This document shows, one piece after another, positions 21,120 through 33,300 of a stretch of DNA of 64,000 bases. Position numbers and translations under genes: made by a program. Below the pieces are notes generated by a model, which had not been told where the DNA came from, did not search any database, and saw only the letters and a program-made list of their open reading frames with translations. Within the stretch, counting starts at the first letter, position 1; each line of letters opens with the position of its first letter. The stretch is taken from positions 1-64,000 of the forward strand of contig SADC01001171.1 in the NCBI GenBank assembly GCA_004194705.1, written 5' to 3'. This DNA is from Ditylenchus dipsaci (Eukaryota; Nematoda; Chromadorea; Rhabditida; Anguinidae).

Positions 21120-22983
21120 GAAGAGAATTCCCTGGTTGCATTAAACGATTATCTGACAGTTCAGCAGCTTCTCTCCTGTTCTTGTACGCACCCCTTTGGT
21201 CATAAGTCCAGCCGATGAGAAAACTCGCTCCACGGGACTTCCGGTAGCAGGCACAGCAAACATTGACATGCAGTAGCGAATGACCCCCTCGTTTTCCCTA
21301 GAAATTATTACTGCCGTCATTGAAAATTGTCGTTCGAGAAGAAAAATGTGTACCTTGCTGCTCAGTGCGTTTAAATAGTGATTGAGTCCAACTCCCTGTC
21401 AGCAGATCCCGGAACGTTCTGTAATTGAGCAACCAACTTGAGCACGATGGCTTTGTTACCAGAAGCTTCGATGGCGATAGGTGATCACTCTGCTTGATGA
21501 CTGTGAAGAGAACGATTCATGGACATCACGAGCGTTCGGTTGATCCCATGGACGAAGCATGGCACACGCAACGGATTAAACGCACTAAGTGGAATTGTCA
21601 GTCTGAATGAGAGGAAATGATTAAGAGACCAACCCCTCTTCTTCCACTCCAATGTCAATTGCTTGAAATTCATCTTCTTCCTCATCATTCTCTTCTTCCA
21701 TGATTTCGTCTTCAAGTAGGACAGTGCAATCCTCCCCTTCGCTATCGCCTTCCGAGTCTTCAAGAATAATGGCTGTATCATTGCTGCTGTTCACGAAAGG
21801 AGCCTCAAAAACATCTGAATAAGTCAGAAAAATATTACAGTTTTAAATCTGTTAAAAAAATCACCTTCACTACGGTACCGAAAGGCTTGATCGTCGAAGA
21901 AGCATTGTCTGTAACAATCTTGTAGAACATGGAAGAGTTGGCACCGTATGTCTCAAGGAGATCTTCTACTTCATTCCGTATCACTTCTGCTGTATGGTTG
22001 CGCTCTCGAATCATCTTGATGCCAAGCACGTAGTTTTTGAGCATAAAATCTAAAATTTTCTATTCATGCTGACAATAGGAAGAAAAATGCTTAGTTATAC
22101 CGTGATGGTCCACAATGTGCATGGTGACGCAAATGTAGCTTCGGTTCGACTGCTCCGACCAAATGTTTACGGTCAGGCTTGGCTTGAAGGCTCCTTTGTC
22201 TTTGATCTATAAGTGGTCGATTTAAGAAGAAGTGTCTAAATCGAAAGGGACAAAACTCTGTAGACTCACCACTGTTCTTAAATGTTTTCGTACAATTTCT
22301 GCCTGACTCTCCAGTTTGCGTTTGTTCGTCTGCGGTGATTTAGGCATTCTCCAATTACATCCGAACGTTTGCAACCCTTTGACGAACTCCTGAACGAATG
22401 GATGCGACATTACATTAAGACTGAGAGTAGGAAGAGAGAGCATCCGGCCATATAGGGAATTCATGTAGCTGGTTCCTCTGAATAATAAAGACAAATAATA
22501 CAATTATGCTGAATTAATACAATTATGAGAAACCCACTCTTTTGGCAATTTAGCACCTTTCTTTGACGAGTATGCAACTACAAGAGGCTTGTGAGCGGAT
22601 TTAAGATGAGATAGCATTGACGTAGTCTTGCTAGCACTGTTACCGTGCATGTAGGACACTGAGCTTGCTCGACATCCACCTCATACTCTTTGTCGTTCTT
22701 GTTCCGTTTCTTGATCGGTACCGAGAGGATGTTAAACCTGAAAGAGTAAGAGATTGATTCAGTAGAACACTGGCGTAAAAACCTCACCATTTCCAAACAG
22801 GGTGAAAACATCGATGCTGCGCTTGCACGTATTCGTCTTCGTTCTCCACTTGATCCAACACTTCATCATCGATTGAGTAAGCAGCGGAATTGAGAATTGG
22901 AACCACCTTTTTCTTACGGCCTTCTTGATCACTTTGACCACGCTATTCACCTTGCCGCAGTTGTTTGAGTGAAAAGAGAGCAT
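21120..22983 (-). CDS. hAT transposase with BED zinc finger
   Basis: Transposase of the enclosing element, several exons on the minus strand. N-terminal BED finger: a tryptophan (PVWKW), then QAQCPTC and SHLKSAHKPL (22690-22580). The RNase-H-like core contains KPSLTVNIWSEQSN (about 22170) and VTDNASSTIKPFG (about 21890), the hAT VTDNA motif. The acidic part at 21660-21780 is EE-rich. The C-terminal dimerisation region reads MFAVPATGSPVERVFSSAG (about 21220), the hallmark hAT block. Introns are bounded by GT-AG (for example near 22740 and 22500). I did not resolve every exon junction, so activity is open. Confidence 0.85.
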
Positions 22984-23159
22984 CGTTGAGCGAAGCGAAA
23001 TTTCTGAATAAAAAAGAGATAAAGAACTGGCAAGACATCGAGAAAAAGTTTCAAACAGATTGTAAATAAAAAAAGTGGAAGATACTCCATTGCTTATTGG
23101 GCAGTTTCATTATAGCAGATTATAGAAAAAGCTCGGAAAGATCGCCCACAAACACAGAC

Positions 23160-23510
23160 TTTGACAAATTCTAGCTGATATTTTGTTTTACTAGACTTTA
23201 GAAATACTAGTAGAAATCGACTACAAACGCAGACTTTAACGAATGCTAGCGTGGCATTTTGTTTTTACTAGACTTTAAAATGCTAGTAGAAATCAATGGC
23301 AAAAAGGAAATTTCGTAAATGCTAGTTTGACGTTTTGATTTTACTAGACTTTAGAAATGCTAGTGAAAATCGTTGGCAAAAACGGAATTTCGTAAATGCT
23401 AGTGTGGCGTTTTGTTTTTACTAGACTTTGCAAATGCTAGTAAAGATCTCCCGCAAAATTGAACTTTTGCAAATGCTAGCGTGGCATTTTGTTTTAGTAG
23501 ACTAAATAAA
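23160..23510. repeat. Right subterminal array of the hAT element
   Basis: About five inverted, more degenerate copies of the left unit (AAATGCTAG, TTTTACTAGAC, ATCTCCCGCAAAATTG). Confidence 0.9.
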
Positions 23511-24507
23511 GTTAGGGCAAAAATGACTTACTAGCATTTTCAGTCGGACTTCTAGAAAATTGCGAACCCTGACTTGAACCGCCAACCCTAAAAAAAGATA
23601 CTGACTCATTGTTGTTAACCTGTATATCTAACAACTTTGCTCCTAATTTTACTAGCAATTGTATGGTGTAGCTCCTTAAAATAAAGTTATTATATTTCAG
23701 AAAAATAGCACTAGAGTCAAAAAAGTAGGTCTTGATGGGTTATCGAACGACTCTAATTTTTTTTGGAATATCTCGAAAACAACGTCATAAGAGCGGTTTT
23801 AGCTGAAGTGCATTATATCGCCTCCTACCAAAACAGTTTTTGTTTTTTCAACCTATCAGCCCCTGAAACGTGTAGAAAACATGTTTTTAGGGCACGAACT
23901 ACCATAAAAATTTTTTAAACAAAGTTTGACTTTTTTTTCTTGGAAAACCAGGGTAAACAATCCTAAAAGACACTTACCTTAGACATGATTCCCAGCATAA
24001 CTCCTCCGAGGCAAAAAGTCAAATTTTGAGCAAAAGTTTTTTTTAAATGATCGTCAGTGCCCTAAAAACGGTAAAATCCTAACTGACAGCCACTCCAACT
24101 GACAGCTCTTAATTGACAGCCTTTTTTAATTTATTTAGCGCTGACACGAAAAAATTGTTGGAACTCAATTTGTTGTCACATCGAACCAGTCAGTGGCACG
24201 TACCTAAGCCTAAGCTTCGAAATGGGTGTCAAGATGAAAGAGGTAAAACAAAAGATAAATTTGAAACCATTCAAAATTACTCCAATCACTTCAAATCACA
24301 GGAAACACACAAGTGTTGGTACTCAGTGGTCCTCAAGCAGCTGTTCATGAGTGGTGCTACTTCTGTGGGGCTACTCATGTAGTGGTATTCTGGGCATAGG
24401 CGTACCAGGATTACGCCTATGATTCTGGGGCGTGCACTAATTGGTCCACAGTTTTAAAATGCGTGCATTTTGATAAATTCTGCGGGAATTCAAATTTTTA
24501 GCGTAAA

Positions 24508-24835
24508 ACATCCAAACCAAATGGTTGTCCACTTGGTGCGAATTTTTTTTAACGGTTTTCATGTTCCAAAACCTTTTCTCTTGATGAACTCGAGCATGCT
24601 GAAGATGGTTGATAAAGTTTTGTATGGTATTGTTTGAGTAATTGATGGAGAATAATTGATTTTACCATAACTCGATTTCACCAAAACTCAAAAAATAACA
24701 TACAAAGCGGCATTTTGCCGCTGTCGAACCCTTCAGCATGCGCGAGTTAATCCAGAAAACAGCTTTAGGAACCCGAAAAACATTAAAAAATTGCACCAAG
24801 TGGACGACCACTTGGTTTAATTGGTGCATGGATTA
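24508..24835. repeat. Inverted-repeat element (CCAAGTGGACGACCA family), copy 1
   Basis: CCAAACCAAATGGTTGTCC and CACCAAGTGGACGACCACTTGG are inverted. The core carries TGGTTGATAAAGTTTTG and CTCGATTTCACCAAAACTC. A second copy is at 57527-57862. Confidence 0.75.
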
Positions 24836-24900
24836 TCCGGTGGGTGGTAATTAATTTGTTGTTTGTTTTGCAGTTTTTTTTCATTTTTCATCCGTGCAAT

Positions 24901-25144
24901 GATGAAATTAACTCGAAGTCTAGGGATAAATACAAATGAAGTAAAAGCTGACGTCGAGCATCAGTTTTTTTTCATTGTTAAAAAATATTGTTTTTTTCTT
25001 CAGAAGTTCTACTCGGCGGCCCTCATTTGCACCGACAGCCCACCAACATCTCGTATGCTAAAGCCGAAGACCATCGCATACATTGAAGCAGTGGAATTTG
25101 CTAAGCAAAGAGCAATTGAAAGCGGTGTAGAGGATGTTTTTTGA
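24901..25144 (+). CDS. Small two-exon ORF, unknown
   Basis: ATG at 24901 opens MMKLTRSLGINTNE. A GT-AG intron of 63 nt (24940-25002, acceptor TTTTTTCTTCAG) keeps frame into KFYSAALICTDS, later IAYIEAVEFAKQRAIESG, ending at TGA 25142-25144. The product is about 61 residues, soluble and alanine/isoleucine-rich. I do not recognise it. It is flanked by MITEs, so it may be a transposon-carried fragment or chance. Confidence 0.25.
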
Positions 25145-25147
25145 AGG

Positions 25148-25610
25148 ATTTCAAATCAAGCAGGCCAAGAAAGCTTAGGTCTCACAACAAGAAATTCAAC
25201 CTCACAAGCCGTTTCCAACAATAATGCGCGAAGAAATTAGGAATTAGACGCTACTTGGTCAATAGCTGGCGCAAAGTTGAGGGTCAGCTCAAATTGCGAA
25301 AGTATTCATTTTGGATCATTTATAGAGTTTTATTATATTACTTAGAGTTTTTTCGTGTTTCTTCAATTTCCGGTGACTATTTGATACTTCTTCTGATATT
25401 ACGACTATTTAGCTAAAAGTGATTTGTTTGTAGAGTTATGTCCATTTTAGTGTGAAAAGCAAAGATATATCTGAAAATTGGATATTTGAAGAAAAATCAG
25501 TGATTATCTAGGCGATGTCATCAGTTCAATTTTTTTTTCAAAAAGACTTTTTTAGGCATGGATTTATTTCTATTGCCGGAGGACCACCAGACAACCATGA
25601 ACATGGTCCT
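25148..25610. other. Non-genic stretch
   Basis: AT-rich; I see no gene or clear repeat boundary. Confidence 0.4.
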
Positions 25611-25614
25611 TTAA

Positions 25615-25847
25615 AGGGCCATTGCCGTCTCCGACAACGGTTGTCCCCGCCAATTCAAAAATTTTTCCTAATCATTGAATTTTCTGTAGGGGTTTTTTAA
25701 CTAGGTTTCTAACAAACTATACTTAAAATTAAACCCTAGGCCTTGTTTTGTTAGAAACCAAGCTAAAAAATCCGTACAGAAGTTCAATGATTAGGCGAAA
25801 AAAATTGAATTGGCGGGGGACAATTCAAAACAGGTGGCACTGGCCCT
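25615..25847. mobile_element. TTAA-flanked palindromic MITE
   Basis: TTAA at 25611-25614 and 25848-25851, with ends AAGGGCCATTG / GGCACTGGCCCT. The arms GAATTTT...GTTTCTAACAAA and the inverse are nearly complementary. A partial copy begins near 43060. Confidence 0.75.
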
Positions 25848-26524
25848 TTAAAGGGATGGTGAACTTTATATACGATGCCTAGGTCACAGGTCGACTACCA
25901 CCGGGTGCAGACCTTATTTTTACAATCTTTTATTCAAAAGTTTTGGTGTCAAATGATCCTCAGCCTCTTAGCTATCAAAAAAAATCATCAGCGCAGAGTT
26001 TCACGCATACTGAATCTTATTTAAAGGATAAGATAGACTAGAATTCCGAAAATCGATGGATTTTGAGGTTTTTCTTCGACTGCCTTGATTGATATTTTCT
26101 GACTTTTTTCTAAAAGTCACACACATACATTACACACATTTCATATACCAAAATGTAGCCAAGGTTTTAGCTTTCATTTGAGCTATCAAGCAGAGTAAAA
26201 GGTGATATTTCTTAAGATGATCAAGATTTTAAAATCATTTACTGATGCCCAATTCTATGCCACCTTACACACGATTTCCATGTGTATGAAATTCAAAAAT
26301 TAGAGCATTTGCTGACAGTAAAGCAATGCTGAACACGATTGTCTTTGAACCTAAAAGTCAGTGAACTTACTAAACAGTAGAGAAAAAAATATAGGGTGTT
26401 CGCTCAGAGGGATTGTAACCTTCGACCCTAGACTTTGCTTAGGCGCCTAGCCCTGAATAAAACTGTTGACCAGTTAAGGTGATGAAAATGCTTATCAACT
26501 TTTCAGAATGATTACATAATAGCT

Positions 26525-26660
26525 TGTTCACGTTCTTAGAGTTAGAGTTATAGTTAGAGTTCGGGATTTTGGTTACGTGAACACCTCTGATCCTAACTCT
26601 AAATCGAACTCTAGCCTAACTCTAACTCGAGGGTGTTCATGTACCTAGAGTTAGAGCTGG
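26525..26660. repeat. GTTAGAGTTA foldback
   Basis: TTAGAGTTAGAGTTATAG... pairs with CTAACTCTAACTCGAG, and GTTCACGT on both outer sides is also inverted. A TGTAGCCAAGTGTC hairpin cluster follows at 26795-26900. Between here and the LTR element nothing else is seen. Confidence 0.6.
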
Positions 26661-27020
26661 ATGTTGGATTTAAAGGTGTAGATGCATATAACTTGGATTT
26701 TCTTTTAGTACCCCAAAAACTAACTTTCAGTGGCTTTAGACGGCTTTGGAGTGAGATTCTGAGCTATCTAAGCTATATATATGAACTATATACAAGACAC
26801 TTGGCTACATTTTTCCAGTTGTTTCGGTAAAATTTTACCGAAAAAATTAGAAAATGTAGCCAACTGTCTGTAGCCAAGTGTCCATGTAGCCAAGTGTCCT
26901 GGATCTTCTTAAAATATTCCAAAAAATCTTTATAAACTATTCGAAAGAGAAGGAGCAGAGATTACAAACCTACGTTTTGAAATTTTCTTGTATCAAACTT
27001 TTACTTCTTATAATGAGTTT

Positions 27021-27235
27021 TGTCATATGGAAAACCATATGAGGATCACAAAGGAAGACGAGAAATGATCGATGGGAGAAGAACCCCAGATAGTACTATA
27101 AAAGATAGCAAATTAGGGAAAACGGGGCAGTTGTTCAGGGGAACAACTGTCACGCTCCCTTTGATCAGATGTGTGTATTTGCTGTAAATAAAGAGATTAT
27201 TAACCCCAGTCTCCCACACCTAAGATGGCATTTCA
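27021..27235 (+). repeat. 5' LTR
   Basis: 215 bp, TG...CA. It contains an initial inverted CATATGG/CCATATG pair, TATAAAAG at 27097-27104 as a likely core promoter, a perfect stem CAGTTGTTC/GAACAACTG, and AATAAA near the R/U5 region. Confidence 0.95.
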
Positions 27236-27254
27236 TGGCGCTCCCGGGTTTTGC
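27236..27254 (+). other. Primer-binding site
   Basis: TGGCGCTCCCGGGTTTTGC begins directly after the LTR. It is complementary to a tRNA 3' end with CCA, discriminator G and acceptor strand CGGGAGC. tRNA-Asn is possible but not verified. Confidence 0.8.
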
Positions 27255-28041
27255 AGACTTTCACAGTCAGCAAGGCCTAAACCAAAGAAAATTTATGAAA
27301 TGTTTAGTTCCTAGAGTAACTTTGTCCTTAGAGTACCTCTATTAGAATTTAGCAAGAAAGTGCACAAGCTCTGATCAGGCGGAACTAATAATAAGCAAAC
27401 TGGAAATATTTTCCTGCATCTCCCTTGCAGATGTACTTTATCATTTCCCTGCTCCGAAGAAGTTTCCTTGGGCATTCTTTTACATTTTAGATGCGAAAGT
27501 CAAACTCGTTTCCTCTACTAATCCTTTTTCCTGCTCCGCAGAAGTTCTTTCTATCACATTTTATTCTTTCAAGGAAACTTGGTAAAGTCGCTGTTCTCTT
27601 TTTTTTTAACAACGATCGTCTCCTATTCTCTCTGGTTTTCTCTCTTCTTTGTCCCCAGGGCGCGCGTCACTGCTCTTTTTAGTTCCAAAGCAATTCTTCG
27701 CTTAAATTCTTGACAACTGGAAACACTCTAACAGGACGCAGTAGCAACGAGCTGTTTAATTGAATGGGATTTGCTGCACTGGTAAAACTAGAGCAATTAG
27801 TCAAAGGAAAGTAGTGGAACGGAGCTGACAGGACGCTGTTCAGCTCGGTACCAGTCTCTTTCGAGTTGTAAGTTGCGCTAGTTCTTCCATATATAATCTC
27901 ACTCAAATACTCACATGATCAAAGGGACCGGGAATTTTCTTTTAATTATTTCAATTTCAGAAACCTTGGGATTGTAGTTCGAACCGACTACACGATTGCT
28001 CAGTCTTTCCACTTCCAAAACTCATCTAACAACCTAGCACA
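27255..28041 (+). other. Untranslated leader of the LTR element
   Basis: About 0.8 kb between the primer-binding site and the gag ATG. I see no convincing reading frame. It would hold packaging and dimerisation signals by analogy; a pyrimidine-rich block lies at 27490-27660. Confidence 0.5.
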
Positions 28042-29256
28042 ATGAATGATCCAGCCACACTGGGACAGCTTCAAGCCCTGGAAACCAAATTAACCCAAGA
28101 CATGCTACGTTCTCTTGGCCAAGTAAAACAAAGTGAGAAAGGACCAAGTGTGCCATTACCCAAATTTGACGGCACTACTTCATTCAAAACGTACTGAAAC
28201 TTTTCAATGAACATGCCACGTATCACTACATGAGTAAAGATGCAATGTGTAGAGCATTGCCCCTATGCTTGAGCGGAGAGGCCAAGGCCATGTACTCGGG
28301 CCTTGATCCAGACATCAAAAGAGACTGGCAATCCTTGACCACAGAACTGGGCCATCTACTTCAACTACCGGATGCTTCACGCATGCCTGGAAATCTATGA
28401 CCACTAGAGTTCAACGACTGAGAGAAGGCGAGGCTCAGTTTGGCAACACAATGTATGAGCTAGCACAGAGAGCCCTTCCTATTGACCCAAATTACTCGGA
28501 TGATCAAAAAAGAGTCATACGAGCAGAGCAGACTAAAGTCGCCATCACCTACTTTCGTCAGAACCTCAATCAGAAGCTACGGAAAGAGTGATGTTCATGC
28601 CCGTGCCAGCCACTTTAGTGGAGGCAATTGATCAAGCCAGGCAGGTACGCCAAACTCTAGATGGTCTGGAAGATAGTCATGATCCAGAAAGCCAAGCAGT
28701 CATAGCTAACCTCCAAATGGACAACACTGCTATGAAATTGAATGAGAAGATGGACAATTTGATTGCAATGGTTCAGAACAAACATCAGATCCAGAATAAC
28801 TATGCAAAATCAACACCTCAAATGATCCCAAGAACACCATGTCCTCATTGCTGTCAACTAGGGCATTGGGGGCGTGACTGTCCTATCGCAACACGACGAC
28901 ATAACCCACAGACTCAACAGCTTAACTCACAAAGAAATGCGACATGCTCTAACTGCCGAAGCTATGGACACACGGAGAACCAATGCCAATTAAGAGTCAC
29001 TCAACAAAATGGCAAAAGCTTCCGCACACCAACTTGTTACACTTGCGGAGTTATTGGGCACACTTCACCAAATTGCTGGACTAAAAGACAAAATGGAGCA
29101 CAACCAAATACAGCCCTGAACAACCCTAATTTTACTCCATTGCCCACTACAACACACCAGGGTTCCTTCCCAGCAACCTCTCAAACAATCTCTCCAAGTA
29201 CCTCAGCAGGCACATCACAACATCGTCGTACAGGAAACTTCCACATCAATTCCATA
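28042..29256 (+). CDS. gag: Gag (capsid and nucleocapsid)
   Basis: Structural protein of the retroelement particle. ATG at 28042 opens MNDPATLGQLQALE. The matrix/capsid region (FNEHATYHYMSKDAMCRALP, later LSGEAKAMYSGLDPDI) resembles gypsy-type Gag. From about 28850 there are three zinc knuckles of form C-x2-C-x4-H-x4-C: CPHCCQLGHWGRDC, CSNCRSYGHTENQC and CYTCGVIGHTSPNC, the usual nucleic-acid-binding part. Frame breaks near 28195, 28395 and 28588 each look like a single missing base. Reading then runs on without a stop into the glycoprotein-like block, so Gag and that block may be translated as one polyprotein. Confidence 0.85.
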
Positions 29257-31661
29257 ATGCCAATACTCATGCTCCTTGTAATGTTTGGAAACTTCGCTGA
29301 TGGACAGTACCAAATTTGTATGCCTGACTTGCCTGGTATAGCTGTGCCCGCACCGACACAAGAGGACTGTAGGCTACCTCCAAAAGACCAATCCAGCCAC
29401 AGAAATATTACACTCTACTTACCACGTCGAAGCCCAATGAAGTTCAAGGTGTGGAGTTGCTTAGCCCTAACCACGCACCGATGTGCTGCCTCCGGGCTTC
29501 AGAGAACAATGGGCACTGCTCCAACCATGAGGCACTACCGTCTTCCAACCAGCAAATCTTTATGCGAGATCCTCATGACTGACCTAAAAACTCCTGAAGG
29601 CGAGGTTTTGGTTAGACAAGAAGAAACAGTGTGGAAAACAAAAACACCTTTAAAAAGCTTGCTTACCGTACAATGGTTTTGGCAAAAACCGCCATGCTCC
29701 AACACCACAAACTACGAGCTCCAAGAAGGCACAGGTATCATCATGAATGGCAAACTGACAACAACATTAAGAGCAACCACCAACTGCACCTACAACCACC
29801 TCCATTGTACAGACAATCAAGGCTATTTGCTCTTTATACTACCAGATGAGTCTTATGCTTTTACTCATGATCCACTAGAGACAGAAGCATTCATATTTAA
29901 CAATCGTGTTAGAGTAGATTCCATTGAAGCAGTGTTCAAACTCACCAACCGAACACATAATCGGAACACAACTAGAGGAGTCCCCTACACTGCCAAAAAG
30001 TTAGACAAAGACGCATACATGATCATCCACAACAAACGGGAGAGGCGGTCAGCACTGAAAGCCAACAAAAACTGACCACCAAAGCTCCAAAAAAGAACAG
30101 AAAAATAGGCTTCGAAACAAAGCTAACCCTCATCGAGACTGGATCATTGGAAATCATACTCAAAGAAGTCAGTCAGGCACACACACCCCGCAATCCGCTG
30201 CTACAGAAACATCCTCATTAGTGCGACTAACAACATTAGAACAACCTGCAACAACACCTACAGCAAGCTCAGTACAAACAGTCCAAAGCACCGCTACAAC
30301 TGAAAAGCTGAATAGACTCAGTACCACTTCAGCCGCCTTGAAACCAACAGTCCAACACACTACAACAGCCACGGTTGTATTGACATCCATTAGCACCCCA
30401 ACAACCACAGTCAAGGAACTGCTACAACTGAACATCTAGACAGACTTGGGCTTACTGTAGCAGCAAAATCATCGGCTCCAATGACCTCCACAATTGCCAC
30501 AGACAAACCAACTGGTGCAACACTGAGCCTGCGACAATCAACAACCACCCCATTTAAAGTTTTTTCAAGCCATGCTCAAGAATTGTTCACCTTACCCTTC
30601 TACAAGCAATGGAATCACACACAACAACCTATGACACCTACAACACATCCATCCAAAAGAGCTGTGCCAGACCGAATAGCAGAGCCTGTGAATGATCAAA
30701 TCAATGCCGAAACAGCTACTCAAATCACATCATCCAAGAACAAGCTGAAAAGAGGATGGACGAAATTTTTTCTCAAATATGCTCCAGCACAATGCAAAGA
30801 TACAAGTAGTACAGCAATTATTGGCCTCCAACCCCACCGCGGCCATGAGAATACTATATAATCGAGATGATCTGATGGCGAGATTCCAGGGCCCGCACTT
30901 GATCATCTCCCTATGCACCCAGGTCACAGCCACTGCCATCTTTTGGTCCAAAAAGTGAAAGGCCAATGTTACAAAGAGAAAGTGGTCCAAGTTGGAAACT
31001 CTACACTATTTATAACACCTGGAAGTCGAGAACTTCAGACCCAAGCAACAGTTGTAAATTGCACCATTCAGTCAGAGCCGCTCAATGGCACAGCGGACAT
31101 CCATTGGTCATTGGTGCCAAAAACTTCAGCACCGCTGGGGCAACAGCGACTGGCTCAGTTCAGAAGACAAAACCCATTCATTTTGGATGCCCCGGCGTTC
31201 CTAGACAGTGAAAGTACTCTCCTCAAAGCTCGATTTGACATGTTGACTGAATACTCTCACAGAATCAATGTACTCCCAGCAGATCTACGAGATATGAAGT
31301 ATTGCCATTAGCAGCAGCATTAACTAAGCTAGGAATATCAGTCGTAGATGCAGCCGCCGAGGCAGCCAAACTTGCTGAAGAAAGTGTTGGTGCCATCACT
31401 GCATTCTGGAAGTTCCTAAGAGACTATGGCATATACCTTGGAGTGGCAGTTTTGGTTATAGTGCTGCTAATTGCTATCACCGCCTTCTGCTTTGTAGCAG
31501 GACCATACGTGCTACCATTACTCCAGGCTACCTCTACTTACCAAAAGTTTCAAAGAAATGGAGAGGCCCCTAGGATTGCAGTGATTGTAGCCAGCGGACG
31601 AGAGGATTGGCCTTTTCAAAATACCAGTCTAACTCACGAACACCATCAGCACCTGAAGTAA
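29257..31661 (+). CDS. Envelope-glycoprotein-like block between gag and pol
   Basis: Directly after the nucleocapsid, in the same frame, a hydrophobic segment (IMPILMLLVMFGNF) is followed by a cysteine-containing region with several N-glycosylation sequons (NIT, NCT, NRT, NTT), ending in a basic RERRS site that fits furin-type cleavage (about 30040). Next comes a threonine-rich mucin-like stretch (30200-30540), a second sequon-bearing region (30910-31310) and a C-terminal transmembrane segment (GVAVLVIVLLIAITAF, near 31450). The signal, ectodomain, cleavage site and anchor layout is that of an envelope protein, but I cannot assign a viral glycoprotein class. Breaks occur near 30075, 30480, 30870 and 31310. 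In known gypsy-type retroviruses env lies after pol, so this position is unusual. Confidence 0.6.
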
Positions 31662-31840
31662 GTAAAGGAGAAGATTCAAAATCCTGGCAGGACTTTATTC
31701 CAGAAGTATGTGCCATTAATTCCAATCAAGGAAAGAAGACACTGGCCCGTGTGAAACTCAATGACAGTACCCAAGAAGCATTGTTCGATTGTGGAGCACA
31801 ACTAACTTATGGAGAGAATCATTGGCGGCTGCACTAAATG
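31662..31840 (+). CDS. pro: Retropepsin-like protease region
   Basis: TLARVKLNDSTQEALFDCGA at about 31737-31796 fits the strand-turn of a retroviral aspartic protease. The usual D-T/S-G triad reads D-C-G, a conservative but atypical form. It would process the polyprotein. The frame then breaks before RT (about 31830-32640), where text such as LIGTNLIEKL remains readable. Confidence 0.6.
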
Positions 31841-32639
31841 CCAAAATACGGAAAGCTCATTGCCCAAGAGCTTATGCAGCCAATGGCACCCCAATCACAT
31901 TTCTAGGTACATTGACGTCTGTCTGACACTGGTACTATTCAACAAAAAATTGAGCTACTTATTCTCAAGACCACTTCTGTCCAGCCCCTCTACTCATCGG
32001 CACCAACCTGATTGAAAAGCTGAACGATCACGGAGATTTCTGTATCAATTACAAAACAAAAGTAATCCGAATGGGTTCTCAGAAACTTCCAATCATTGCA
32101 AACCATCACAACATATCCTAGAAAAAATGAAATGGAATCACAATGCTAAAGACCGAAGTTCTGCAACCCAACTCTGACAACCTGGTGGCAGGATGTACAT
32201 CAGCAACCACTTCTCCCAAACGAGACTACTGCTTGAACCTCACCAACACAACTATGATGATTTATGTGTAGGTCGCTCCATCTCAAAAGTGTTCGAGGCC
32301 AAGTACCTGTAAGACTTCTGAATCTCACAAATACACCACTGACAGTCTATCAAGGTTCTCATATTGGGAAACTTGGAAGCTTACCTTGGCCTGCTGAAAT
32401 CAATGAGGATCACAATGGAGCACGTACCCACCGGAAGCACGGGATTGAAGACGGATTCATCCCTGGACCAACACCTGGACTTCCGCACAAAAACTGGGAG
32501 AGGAGGTGAATCTACACACATCTGCCCTTTCACTGGAAGCACAACAAAAGCTTCGAACCATCATCACAAATTCCAGGAGGCATTCGTTTTGAACGACGGA
32601 ATTATCGGCAATTCACAGGCAAAACCCAACACACCATAG

Positions 32640-33300
32640 ACCTAATCCCAAATGCCAGACCCATAAAACTACGACCCAACCGACTTCCAATGCTCACAGG
32701 ACAGAAGTTGACAAACAGATCAAAGAAATGTTGAAACAAGATATTATTGAAGAATCAACTAGCCCTTTCGCTGTAATCTCCTGCTAGTAAACAAACCAGA
32801 CGGCAGCTACCGGTTTTGTGTTGACTACCGGGCTTGAACATGATCACTGAGAAGCAAACCTACCTACTTCCACTTGTAGCAGACCTACATGATACAGTTG
32901 CAGGAAAAAATTTCTACTCATCATTTGACCTCTTTGCGGGATTTCACCAGATTCCCATTGCTCCAGAAGACCGTCACAAAACTGCCTTTCATCACGCACA
33001 ATGGACAGTACCAGTACAGAGAACACCTATGGGCGCCTGCTCTGCGCCCTCCACAATGACTCGCGCTATGGATGAAGTCAAGCGGACTCTTAGCTTCCAA
33101 ATTCTTATCTATCTGGATGACCTGATCATAGGAAGCTATACTGAGGAGGAGCATCTGTAGAAATAGAAGAACTGCTTCAAGCTTTCATCAGCTTTGCCTG
33201 AAGCTTCGACTCTCCAAATGTCACTTTGGGCAGACTGAAATCAAGTACCTAGGATACCTCGTCAGCAAGCAAGGTATCAGACCGACCCAAAAAACTTAGC
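32640..33300 (+). CDS. pol: Reverse transcriptase
   Basis: RNA-dependent DNA polymerase of the element. Visible motifs: VNKPDGSYRFCVDYR, then FSSFDLFAGFHQIPI-type text (here YSSFDLFAGFHQIPI) with the first catalytic Asp, the PMGACSAPSTM region, and ILIYLDDLIIGS with the YLDD active site (about 33106-33120). KYLGYLVSKQGI closes the connection region. The motif set is Ty3/gypsy. Single-base gaps interrupt the frame near 32780, 32832, 33160 and 33190, several inside homopolymers. Confidence 0.92.

Larger units (their letters stand above)
20268..23571 (-). mobile_element. hAT transposon with tandem subterminal repeats
   Basis: The ends are CAGGGTTCGCAA and its inverse TTGCGAACCCTG. The flanks ACCCGAAC (20260-20267) and ACTTGAAC (23572-23579) agree in 6 of 8 positions, consistent with an 8-bp hAT duplication. 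Inside each end is an array of the same roughly 76-bp unit in opposite orientations (20340-20870 and 23160-23510). The transposase gene lies between on the minus strand. It sits inside an older ACCCGAAA-type repeat. Confidence 0.88.
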
